Origin: Methanoregula sp.
Lineage (GTDB): Archaea > Halobacteriota > Methanomicrobia > Methanomicrobiales > Methanospirillaceae
Length of the DNA: 7,053 nucleotides
Assembly: GCA_003157895.1 (NCBI GenBank)
Contig: PMKW01000040.1
Coordinates: forward strand, 1-7,053
Direction: 5' to 3'
In this document: in pieces, positions 1-4,409 of the stretch
Layout of the letters: the number at the start of each line of letters is the position of its first letter
Numbering within the stretch: position 1 is the first letter of the stretch
The notes under the pieces: generated by a model
Database searches by the model: none
Told to the model about the DNA's origin: nothing
Seen by the model: the letters and a program-made list of their open reading frames with translations, nothing else
Made by a program: the position numbers and the translations under genes

Positions 1-179
1 ATCAGCTGAGAACCACCTATGAGAATGGTCGATCCATCCGCGGATATGACCACGCCCGACAGCGTACCGCTCTCTGAGCCGGGTTCCATCCAGAGCGGGG
101 TTAGATCGCCCGATGCCGGCACGACAAGGCAAAGAAGGAGTGCAACCCCGCAAAGAATCGCAAGACTGGAGTAATTCAT
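1..179 (-). CDS. Secreted protein, probably beta-propeller type (N-terminal part, cut by window edge)
   Basis: This reading frame runs off the left edge, so only the first 59 residues are visible. It opens MNYSSLAILCGVALLLCLVV, a classic signal peptide with a hydrophobic core at residues 6-20 and a likely cleavage site after PASG (21-24). There is no lipobox. The mature start is followed by LTPLWMEPGSESG and then SGVVISADGSTILIGG (41-56). That last stretch resembles the first blade of WD40/PQQ-like propellers in secreted Methanomicrobiales proteins, where 'SADGSxxxxGG' recurs once per repeat. A weak Shine-Dalgarno AGGA lies at 184-187, a few bases before the ATG. The protein is presumably exported and displayed or anchored outside the membrane. 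The signal peptide is seen directly. The propeller assignment is inferred from one motif, and the substrate or partner is unknown. Confidence 0.72.
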   Translation of the reverse strand, partial: MNYSSLAILCGVALLLCLVVPASGDLTPLWMEPGSESGTLSGVVISADGSTILIGGSQL

Positions 180-203
180 CAGATCCTAAGTGAGTGGGAA
201 CCT

Positions 204-214
204 GTTATTCAAAA
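204..214 (-). promoter_or_regulatory. Possible TATA element of the secreted-protein gene
   Basis: Read on the minus strand, an A-rich BRE-like GGGAAAGA is followed by TTTTGAATAA. This would place transcription start about 20-25 bases further on, only a few bases before the ATG at 179. The match is approximate. Confidence 0.3.
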
Positions 215-227
215 TCTTTCCCTGTAC

Positions 228-244
228 CAGGTACCTGCAGGTAC
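228..244. repeat. Two overlapping perfect palindromes (operator-like)
   Basis: CAGGTACCTG (228-237) and GTACCTGCAGGTAC (231-244) are both perfect palindromes and share seven bases. They sit just upstream of the proposed BRE/TATA of the left-edge gene. A dimeric regulator could bind here. The function is inference; the symmetry is seen directly. Confidence 0.5.
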
Positions 245-545
245 AATAATAAGGCATGCAGGAGATTGGCAGACCGGCAATCTTATACCGGGTGCACCAG
301 TGTTGTCAGTATGTATGCGAAGAGGCAGGCCGGGCGCATACACGCAGCGATACCTCCCGATAGTTCCAATGCGCACCGGCCATTGCCAGATAGGTGCAGA
401 AAATCCCACAAAAGGAGAAGGCACCGAAGGGTTTATTGATAAAAGGGGGTGAGCCCGGGGAACACATTTGTCTTCCTGGGAAGTCTGGATTCCCCGGATA
501 TCCTGAGCCCGTTATACAAAAAACTGCCGGGATAAATCCGCATTG

Positions 546-553
546 TTTATATA
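546..553 (+). promoter_or_regulatory. TATA box of the small membrane-protein gene
   Basis: TTTATATA matches the archaeal TATA consensus. It lies 57 bases before the ATG at 603, placing transcription start near 575 and leaving a leader of about 25-30 bases that contains the GGAGGT ribosome binding site at 587-592. Confidence 0.55.
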
Positions 554-602
554 GCCTGATTTCTATTCTTTTTCATACCAGCATATGGAGGTCTGGTTCA
601 TC

Positions 603-905
603 ATGACAACAACCGCATACATGATCAAATCCTTTGGCGTTGTAAGTGTTGGGAAATTCTGTGCCGTCATAGGTCTCATCTGGGGACTTATAGCCGGACT
701 GATGGTCGCCGTCGGCATTGGCGGGATTGGATCGATGATGGGATCCCATGCTCTTGGAATAGGAGCGGGTATCGTCGGGCTGATCGTCATGATCATCATC
801 GGAGGTGTCGGGGGGTTTATCTCCGGGGCCATCGGGGCGATTATTTATAACATCATTCTCGGTGCAATTGGTGGCATCGAAATGGACCTGGAAGCAAAAG
901 TATAA
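603..905 (+). CDS. Small glycine-rich integral membrane protein, function unknown
   Basis: This encodes a 100-residue protein with about three hydrophobic segments: roughly 19-43 (CAVIGLIWGLIAGLMVAVGI), 50-70 (LGIGAGIVGLIVMIIIGG) and 72-92 (FISGAIGAIIYNIILGAIGG). It ends in a short acidic tail, EMDLEAKV. Glycines spaced every three to four residues suggest tightly packed helices. The N-terminus (MIKSFGVVSVGKF) is short and mildly basic, probably cytoplasmic. An in-frame ATG at 585 exists, but a strong GGAGGT at 587-592 lies inside that extension and 10 bases before the ATG at 603, so 603 is preferred. I have seen similar short membrane proteins in methanogen genomes, but I cannot assign a named domain family. 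The gene appears monocistronic: its own TATA box lies upstream and a T-rich terminator immediately downstream. The function is unknown. Confidence 0.8.
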   Translation: MTTTAYMIKSFGVVSVGKFCAVIGLIWGLIAGLMVAVGIGGIGSMMGSHALGIGAGIVGLIVMIIIGGVGGFISGAIGAIIYNIILGAIGGIEMDLEAKV

Positions 906-910
906 CGGAA

Positions 911-968
911 TTTTCCTTTTTTGGGGCAAAAGCCCTGATGCCATACCTGACAACAATCATTGTCCAGG
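911..968 (+). terminator. T-rich tract plus hairpins ending the membrane-protein gene
   Basis: TTTTCCTTTTTT (911-922) starts six bases after the stop codon. It is followed by a GGGC-AAAA-GCCC hairpin (924-935), and by an 8-bp stem with one bulged base (946-953 with 960-968). Oligo-T tracts are the usual archaeal termination signal. The hairpins lie downstream of the T-tract rather than before it. Confidence 0.5.
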
Positions 969-990
969 GTGAGAAGGATTATTATCGTTT

Positions 991-1040
991 CCTGCGTCCT
1001 GATGCAGGGAAAATAAATAAGAGTGATCTTAAAAAGATAC
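991..1040 (-). terminator. T-rich tail of the flavin reductase transcript
   Basis: On the minus strand the sequence after the flavin reductase stop has T-rich runs (1033-1037 and 1009-1019, read in reverse). A CCTGC/GCAGG hairpin with an 8-base loop follows at 991-1008. The two genes converge on this zone. Confidence 0.4.
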
Positions 1041-1045
1041 GGTTC

Positions 1046-1606
1046 TCACTTTTTCTGGTATTTCTTTCCGACAGAGAATGCTTTATCGATCTGTTTCCCG
1101 ACATGCCAGTAGGCAGACTGGGCGTACACGATCGGGTCGGTTTTTCCCGTGTCCGGCTTGCCGTCAGTAACGCAGGCTTTATCGGCATGGATCTCCACGA
1201 CCTCCCCGATATACAGCAGGTGGCTCCCGCAGTCAACGGATTTGAAGAGCCTGCACTCGATATTGACCATGCACTCCTCTGCCAAAGGAGCGGTTTTCAG
1301 TTTCCCGTAGAAAGATGTAAAGACCTTTGACTTGTCTTCCTGCGTACCGGAGACGAGCCCGCAGTGGTCGGCCTCGACCACGTGCTGTGCGGAGGGGATA
1401 TTTAAGGAAAATGTCTTGTTCTCCTCGATTCCCTTCACCGTGTACCGGGCCTTGTTGAGCGCAACGCAGACCATTGGCGGCGCCATGCAGGCAACCGTGG
1501 CCCAGGCGGCGGTCATGTAATTCGGCTTCCCCTTCACGTCTGCGCCCACGAGCACGGTGGGCATGACACTCATGTACGGCATCGGACCGAGCGCGATCTT
1601 GTCCAT
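1046..1606 (-). CDS. Flavin reductase family protein / flavoredoxin (FMN-binding split barrel)
   Basis: This 186-residue protein has the full usual length of the flavin reductase-like family (PF01613), whose members bind FMN and act as cytoplasmic electron carriers or NAD(P)H:flavin reductases. Visible family features in order: MPTVLVGADVKGKPNYMTAAW (15-35), the N-x-MTAAW flavin-phosphate region; APPMVCVAL (42-50), with the conserved proline pair; FSLNIPS (66-72); CGLVSGTQEDKSKVF (82-96); and a C-terminal YIGEVVEIH strand (132-140). A GGAGAG ribosome binding site (1614-1619) lies 7 bases before the ATG. Cysteines at 40, 47, 82, 112, 118, 126 and 145 are numerous for the size, which may reflect anaerobic life. 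In methanogens such proteins are thought to pass electrons between ferredoxin, iron-sulfur flavoproteins and other carriers; the exact partner here is unknown. The gene is divergent from the 1745 gene and shares an operator-like repeat with it. Confidence 0.9.
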   Translation of the reverse strand: MDKIALGPMPYMSVMPTVLVGADVKGKPNYMTAAWATVACMAPPMVCVALNKARYTVKGIEENKTFSLNIPSAQHVVEADHCGLVSGTQEDKSKVFTSFYGKLKTAPLAEECMVNIECRLFKSVDCGSHLLYIGEVVEIHADKACVTDGKPDTGKTDPIVYAQSAYWHVGKQIDKAFSVGKKYQKK

Positions 1607-1643
1607 AGTATTTCTCTCCGGAATGGTGTTTGTAATGGAGGAG

Positions 1644-1649
1644 TTTAAG
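1644..1649 (-). promoter_or_regulatory. Weak TATA-like element for the flavin reductase gene
   Basis: Read on the minus strand, CTTAAA lies about 40 bases before the ATG at 1606. It would give a leader of roughly 10-15 bases containing the GGAGAG site. The match to consensus is poor. Confidence 0.3.
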
Positions 1650-1663
1650 GGTATCTCCCGGTT

Positions 1664-1689
1664 GCAAAAAATGATGTTCCATTTTTTGC
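1664..1689. promoter_or_regulatory. Perfect 10-bp inverted repeat, candidate operator between divergent genes
   Basis: GCAAAAAATG (1664-1673) and CATTTTTTGC (1680-1689) are exact reverse complements separated by six bases. The 26-bp element lies upstream of both divergent promoters: beside the weak TATA of the flavin reductase (1644-1649) and just before the TATA of the 1745 gene (1706-1711). This fits a dimeric transcription factor site controlling one or both genes. A terminator is unlikely because no transcript should end here. The symmetry is seen; the regulatory role is inferred. Confidence 0.55.
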
Positions 1690-1705
1690 TTTTCGGGTAA
1701 TGATC

Positions 1706-1711
1706 TATAAA
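1706..1711 (+). promoter_or_regulatory. TATA box of the winged-helix-like gene
   Basis: TATAAA lies 39 bases before the preferred ATG at 1745, giving a predicted transcription start near 1732. It falls inside the longer reading frame that opens at 1700, which argues against that earlier start. Confidence 0.5.
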
Positions 1712-1744
1712 CCCTGCCTACCTATGCTGGGCAGGAAATTCACT

Positions 1745-2182
1745 ATGACCCTCACGACTCATTCAGGAACCGGTATCGTACTCAGCCCACAGCAGCAAAT
1801 CCGTAAAACCCCGTCCAGCGCCATGAGTGCAGGAGCGAGCCTCCAGCCGACATTCATGGAGGAGGCAGACTACGAAATCCTGCACCATTTTGGTGAAAAG
1901 TTCCGGTTAACCGGGATCGATTTAGACCCTGAAGATTCCCATGAAATCAAGGTACTGGTACAGTTTCTGGGGCGCCATGTGAAGCGGAACCAGATCTGCG
2001 ATGTCCAGTGCATGCTGCTCTGGAATGAATGGATAAGGACCTTCCAGCGCAGGACACCCGGGTTTCCAAAACTGATACGGGAAAAAGAGTTCCGGGATGT
2101 TATCACGAAGAATTTCAATATAAAGATTGCCACCGATGGTTTCCGGGGTGCAGTCTACCCCGGTATAAAATTCATCCCGTAA
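1745..2182 (+). CDS. Hypothetical protein with a C-terminal winged-helix-like domain
   Basis: This encodes 145 residues. Residues 1-40 are rich in Ser, Thr and Gln and look disordered. Residues 41-80 (EADYEILHHFGEKFRLTGI onward) form a helical region ending FLGRHVKRNQ. Residues 84-143 contain WNEWIRTFQ, KLIREKEFRDVI, NFNIKIA and RGAVYPGIKF. That order (helices, then a beta hairpin ending in Y-x-GI) resembles the winged-helix domain at the C-terminus of P4/D5-type phage primase-helicases, and short stand-alone proteins of this shape recur in Methanomicrobiales. DNA binding is therefore plausible but unproven. ATGs at 1700 and 1724 are possible starts. I chose 1745 because AGGA (1733-1736) lies eight bases ahead of it and a TATA box at 1706-1711 would exclude the 1700 start. 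The gene is divergent from the flavin reductase and ends with two hairpins. Confidence 0.7.
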   Translation: MTLTTHSGTGIVLSPQQQIRKTPSSAMSAGASLQPTFMEEADYEILHHFGEKFRLTGIDLDPEDSHEIKVLVQFLGRHVKRNQICDVQCMLLWNEWIRTFQRRTPGFPKLIREKEFRDVITKNFNIKIATDGFRGAVYPGIKFIP

Positions 2183-2193
2183 CTGCTGATAGT

Positions 2194-2256
2194 GGGGCCA
2201 AAAGGCCCCCTGGAACTGAGATCCCCCTACGGATACGGCAATCCGGAGGGGTTTTT
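2194..2256 (+). terminator. Tandem-hairpin terminator
   Basis: Two strong hairpins follow the stop codon at 2182. The first is GGGGCC-AAAA-GGCCCC (2194-2209). The second pairs CCCCT-A-CGGAT (2224-2234) with ATCCG-G-AGGGG (2241-2251): ten base pairs with one A-G mismatch and a six-base loop. It is followed at once by TTTTT (2252-2256). The second looks like an intrinsic terminator of bacterial type, which is unusual but not unknown in archaea. Confidence 0.6.
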
Positions 2257-2593
2257 CCCGGGAAATACCATCCGGTGCAGGAAGAGTGTGACACCATCCT
2301 TTCATCAGGCACTCCAGGCTCATGCCGGTGAATCATCAGATATCCCGCTGACGAAGAGGTACTAAGGGGAATCTCACATACCCCGGAAGCCGGTTTCTCT
2401 CCTTCAGCGACTTTGGGAGGTTGGGTATTATTTTTTATCGCAGTGCTGATCGATTTTTCATGATCCTCCCGGGAGATCTTCTTCAACGGGTGGGATGGCC
2501 TGTTGCCCTGATAGCCGGATGGTATACGTACCAGGAGATTATCCGGATAAAAACCGGTTGACCGGCAGCCATTTTGTTATCTGCTATCCGGAC
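2257..2593. other. Intergenic stretch, no convincing gene
   Basis: Nothing recognisable as a full gene lies here. A 33-codon plus-strand frame (2460-2561) encodes MILPGDLLQRVGWPVALIAG then WYTYQEIIRIKTG. It is hydrophobic in the middle but lacks a ribosome binding site, so it may be a decayed fragment or chance. The minus-strand frame at 2172-2486 has no family resemblance and overlaps the terminator. ATCCGGAT motifs recur near 2541 and, in part, near 2586. Confidence 0.45.
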
Positions 2594-2610
2594 GAAAAAC
2601 AATAAATAAT
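2594..2610 (+). promoter_or_regulatory. BRE/TATA promoter of the 104-residue hypothetical gene
   Basis: A purine-rich BRE-like CGAAAAAC (2593-2600) directly precedes AATAAATAAT (2601-2610), the classic archaeal promoter arrangement. Predicted transcription start is near 2630, leaving a leader of about 25 bases before the ATG at 2654. Confidence 0.55.
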
Positions 2611-2653
2611 CTTTTTCTCTGAAATCATTGAATCAGTTTCCGGAAGATATACT

Positions 2654-2968
2654 ATGGTAAACCTGAAAATATCTCCTGAAAAAGCGATTCTTCTGCTCAA
2701 TGAGAAAATCGATGAGATTGAAACAATGAGAAAGAACCAGACTTGTCCTGCATATTACGATCTTGTTGGCTGGTGTTCAAAGACCTGGTCGATGATCGAT
2801 GGAATATACGGAGCTGATGATCCGCATCCCGAAGAGATCCGGGTTATCGGGGGTCCGGCATGTTCGTGTAATTCACCCGGCGGGACACAATTGCTTCTGG
2901 AGGTCTATCAGGATCGGCTGCAGGATTATATCAATGAAATTCAGGGATCCATGAAGATACCGGAGTAA
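2654..2968 (+). CDS. Hypothetical protein, small helical domain
   Basis: This encodes a 104-residue soluble protein. Residues 6-26 (ISPEKAILLLNEKIDEIETM) form an amphipathic helix; 34-52 (YYDLVGWCSKTWSMIDGIYG) a second; DDPHPEEIRVIGG follows; 78-98 (TQLLLEVYQDRLQDYINEI) is a final long helix. The pattern 'SPEKA..LL..KI.EIE..........W...T...ID.IYG.D.PH.EE' resembles a short helical domain at the N-terminus of assorted archaeal and bacterial proteins, including some defence-related ones, where it usually precedes a larger effector. Here it stands alone. Cysteines at 31, 41, 70 and 72 include a CSC motif. A weak GGAAG lies before the ATG. The gene looks monocistronic: it has its own BRE/TATA promoter and an oligo-T tract downstream. 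The function is unknown, and the domain likeness is a memory-based inference. Confidence 0.72.
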   Translation: MVNLKISPEKAILLLNEKIDEIETMRKNQTCPAYYDLVGWCSKTWSMIDGIYGADDPHPEEIRVIGGPACSCNSPGGTQLLLEVYQDRLQDYINEIQGSMKIPE

Positions 2969-2993
2969 AAAATCAAAACCAAAAAAAATACGG

Positions 2994-3031
2994 TAATTGC
3001 AATTAAAATTTTGCCAGATTGAAATTTTTTT
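2994..3031 (+). terminator. Palindrome and oligo-T terminator
   Basis: TAATTGCAATTA (2994-3005) is a perfect 12-bp palindrome. It is followed by an ATTTT run and a T7 tract (3025-3031). It lies 25 bases after the stop at 2968, in the gap between convergent genes. Confidence 0.5.
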
Positions 3032-3101
3032 AAGAAATACTCCATCAGGGAAGTATTTTGTATGAACCACACATAAACCCCGTCTGACTCTCCTTTCAGG
3101 T

Positions 3102-3107
3102 AAAAAA
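3102..3107 (-). terminator. Oligo-T tract ending the glycosyltransferase transcript
   Basis: On the minus strand a T6 run occurs about 28 bases after the family 2 glycosyltransferase stop codon. No clear hairpin precedes it. This is the usual archaeal oligo-T signal. Confidence 0.4.
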
Positions 3108-3134
3108 GTGCCTCCTCTCCGCGTGCCCTTTATA

Positions 3135-4055
3135 TCACGGGAACAAATGGGGATCCAGCAGGGTTATTATGCGATCCAGCAGCCGATGGTAGGCTTTCCC
3201 CCGCCGTGTATCCTGCGGGAAGAGCCGTCCGATCACCGTTCTGCCCATGCGCATCTGGGGGGTAATCCTGTTCTGGTCACGGATGTTCCTGATGTGCTGG
3301 ATGAGGAAATCGCACTGGTGGACAAGAAATTTCTCGTCCTGTGCGGTCCCGGGATATTTCTTCAGGAGCTGCAGCCGGGCAATGCAGAACTCATAGGGAT
3401 TACTCGTGATACCCTGCCAGGAGCGGTAGACATAGAAGGGTTTCCTGATATGGTAAAACAGGTATTTTTGCGATATTCTGATAAAAAATTCAGCGTCCTC
3501 CAGGCACCTGAACTCTTCATCATACAGGCCGAGCGCATCGAAACATTCTTTCTTTATTAAGACCGCACCGTTCCCAAGCCAGCTCACCTGGTAATCGGCA
3601 ATTTCCTCATTGATGAGGCCGGGTTTGTCCATTTCCGGCGAGTACCAGTATCTCCTGTTACCCTTATGGTTGATCTCCCACATATCGGAATAGACCACTC
3701 CATATTCACGGGGAAGCGAGGAAAAACAGCGTACCATCACTTCAAGTTTTTCCGGGAGCCATATATCGTCGCTGTCTACAAATCCTATATACGTACCCCG
3801 TGAAGCCAGGACGCCGGTATTGCTTGCATGCGAAGCGCCGCAGTTTGATGGATGGCTAATTTTGACAATCCGGGGGTCTGTATAGCCGGCAATAATCTTC
3901 GCTGTTGCATCGGTAGACCCATCGTCTACAATGATAAGTTCAAAATCCTCGCATGTCTGGGCAAGGATGGAGTCGATGGCCTCTGCAATATGCCTCTCAC
4001 TGTTATAGGCACGGAGAATAATGCTCGCGAGCGGAGGTGCAGCAGGATCTGCCAT
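3135..4055 (-). CDS. Glycosyltransferase family 2 (GT-A fold)
   Basis: This encodes a 306-residue inverting-type glycosyltransferase that would transfer a sugar from a nucleotide-sugar donor to a growing glycan at the inner membrane face. GT2 marks are all present. ASIILRAYNSE (10-20) is the first strand. FELIIVDDGSTD (38-49) binds the nucleotide. NCGASHASNTG (71-81) follows. GTYIGFVDSDD (87-97) contains the metal-binding DSDD at 94-97. Beyond it come GNGAVLIKKECFD (161-173) and CLEDAEFFIRIS (184-195), whose ED at 186-187 is the likely catalytic-base region. No membrane segment is visible, so it is a peripheral enzyme. The frame continues upstream to a GTG at 4160, but the added 35 residues are Arg/Pro-rich and lie outside the domain. 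I chose the ATG at 4055 because the GT2 domain starts about ten residues later and a TATA-like element lies at 4081-4089. The acceptor and sugar cannot be read from the sequence. Confidence 0.88.
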   Translation of the reverse strand: MADPAAPPLASIILRAYNSERHIAEAIDSILAQTCEDFELIIVDDGSTDATAKIIAGYTDPRIVKISHPSNCGASHASNTGVLASRGTYIGFVDSDDIWLPEKLEVMVRCFSSLPREYGVVYSDMWEINHKGNRRYWYSPEMDKPGLINEEIADYQVSWLGNGAVLIKKECFDALGLYDEEFRCLEDAEFFIRISQKYLFYHIRKPFYVYRSWQGITSNPYEFCIARLQLLKKYPGTAQDEKFLVHQCDFLIQHIRNIRDQNRITPQMRMGRTVIGRLFPQDTRRGKAYHRLLDRIITLLDPHLFP

Positions 4056-4071
4056 ATAATAAGCAGTTTCG

Positions 4072-4121
4072 CCGGCAGGGATAATAAACATCCTTTTCCG
4101 GTCGGGGCGGGGCCCTGCCGG
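4072..4121. repeat. 9-bp inverted repeat flanking the glycosyltransferase promoter
   Basis: CCGGCAGGG (4072-4080) and CCCTGCCGG (4113-4121) are exact reverse complements 32 bases apart. The TATA-like element at 4081-4089 lies between the arms. The pair could be paired regulator sites, a structured 5' region of a longer transcript, or a rearrangement scar. The symmetry is seen; the role is unknown. Confidence 0.4.
4081..4089 (-). promoter_or_regulatory. TATA-like element of the family 2 glycosyltransferase
   Basis: Read on the minus strand, GTTTATTAT follows an A/G-rich BRE-like stretch. It would set transcription start a few bases before the ATG at 4055, giving an almost leaderless message. 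No good ribosome binding site precedes that ATG, which fits. Confidence 0.4.
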
Positions 4122-4166
4122 AGATCGGCGAGAAAGAATAACCCGTCGGAGAATATACACAAACCT

Positions 4167-4375
4167 GCGTTACCGGAACAGATCGCTGAGGGAAAGGCGG
4201 TTTTCTCCGGGGCAGGGATACTATCCCGGAATTTGCAGAAAAGATCCAGCGACTTGCTGCCGGAGAGTTATTGGGGCAAGAGATGGGTATATTTAATAAG
4301 AGAAGGGTAGAGGAAATGTTCACATCCGAACGAATGGTTAACGAGTATATGACCACGTATAAATCATCGCTGTAG
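4167..4375 (+). pseudogene. Remnant of a GT4 glycosyltransferase (C-terminal ~70 codons, frameshifted)
   Basis: Two consecutive frames together read as the end of a group 1 glycosyltransferase. From 4167 the first frame gives ALPEQIAEGKA, matching the 'GxPEqIxxGkxG' segment of the GT-B nucleotide-binding domain. Near 4194-4200 the homology jumps frame to GGFLRGRDTIPEFAEKIQRL, then AAGELLGQEMGIFNKRRVEE and MFTSERMVNEYMTTYKSSL, ending at TAG (4373-4375). This corresponds to the usual 'GFLv..gd...la..I..Ll.d......mg...r..ve..Fs.ermv.eY...Y' ending. A single missing base around GCGG would explain the shift. Nothing upstream of 4167 in either frame continues the homology, so the N-terminal ~300 residues are gone. 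It differs from the end of the intact GT4 downstream, so it is not a fresh duplicate. No function is expected. Confidence 0.72.
4358..4364 (+). promoter_or_regulatory. Candidate TATA box of the GT4 gene, inside the remnant
   Basis: TATAAAT lies 46 bases before the ATG at 4410, within the last codons of the glycosyltransferase remnant; it would give a leader of about 25 bases. A second A/T-rich element, AAATAATT (4385-4392), would instead imply a leaderless message. No ribosome binding site is visible before 4410, so the second reading is also possible. Confidence 0.4.
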
Positions 4376-4409
4376 TCTTTTGTGAAATAATTTCGAATGA
4401 ACGTATATC

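Larger units (their letters stand above)
180..602. other. Intergenic region between divergent genes, no convincing gene
   Basis: This stretch separates the minus-strand secreted-protein gene from the plus-strand membrane-protein gene. The frames open here have no family resemblance. One short minus-strand frame (306-467, 53 codons, starting MCSPGSPPFINKPFGAFSF) has a reasonable AGGA just ahead and a mildly hydrophobic centre, but too little evidence to call it. Besides the palindromes at 228-244 and the TATA element at 546-553, no structured RNA is recognised. Confidence 0.5.

Noticed and set aside
585..602. Earlier in-frame ATG at 585 for the small membrane protein
   Set aside because: The strong GGAGGT at 587-592 would lie inside the coding region; it is ideally placed for the ATG at 603.
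938..1330. 130-codon plus-strand frame
   Set aside because: Antisense to the flavin reductase over most of its length and without motifs.
1233..1682. 149-codon minus-strand frame overlapping the flavin reductase
   Set aside because: Out-of-frame shadow with composition unlike a folded protein; the flavin reductase frame has the family motifs.
1700..1744. Earlier start (ATG 1700 or 1724) of the winged-helix-like protein
   Set aside because: A TATA box at 1706-1711 lies after the first ATG, and a better ribosome binding site precedes the ATG at 1745.
2172..2486. 104-codon minus-strand frame
   Set aside because: It overlaps the terminator hairpins and has no family resemblance or ribosome binding site.
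3108..3560. 150-codon plus-strand frame
   Set aside because: It lies antisense to the well-supported family 2 glycosyltransferase and has no family features.
4056..4160. N-terminal extension of the family 2 glycosyltransferase from a GTG at 4160
   Set aside because: The extra 35 residues are Arg/Pro-rich, lie before the first strand of the GT2 domain, and overlap a likely promoter.
3852..4310. 152-codon plus-strand frame
   Set aside because: Mostly antisense to the family 2 glycosyltransferase. Only its end carries the PEQIAEGKA piece of the GT4 remnant; the rest is not protein-like.
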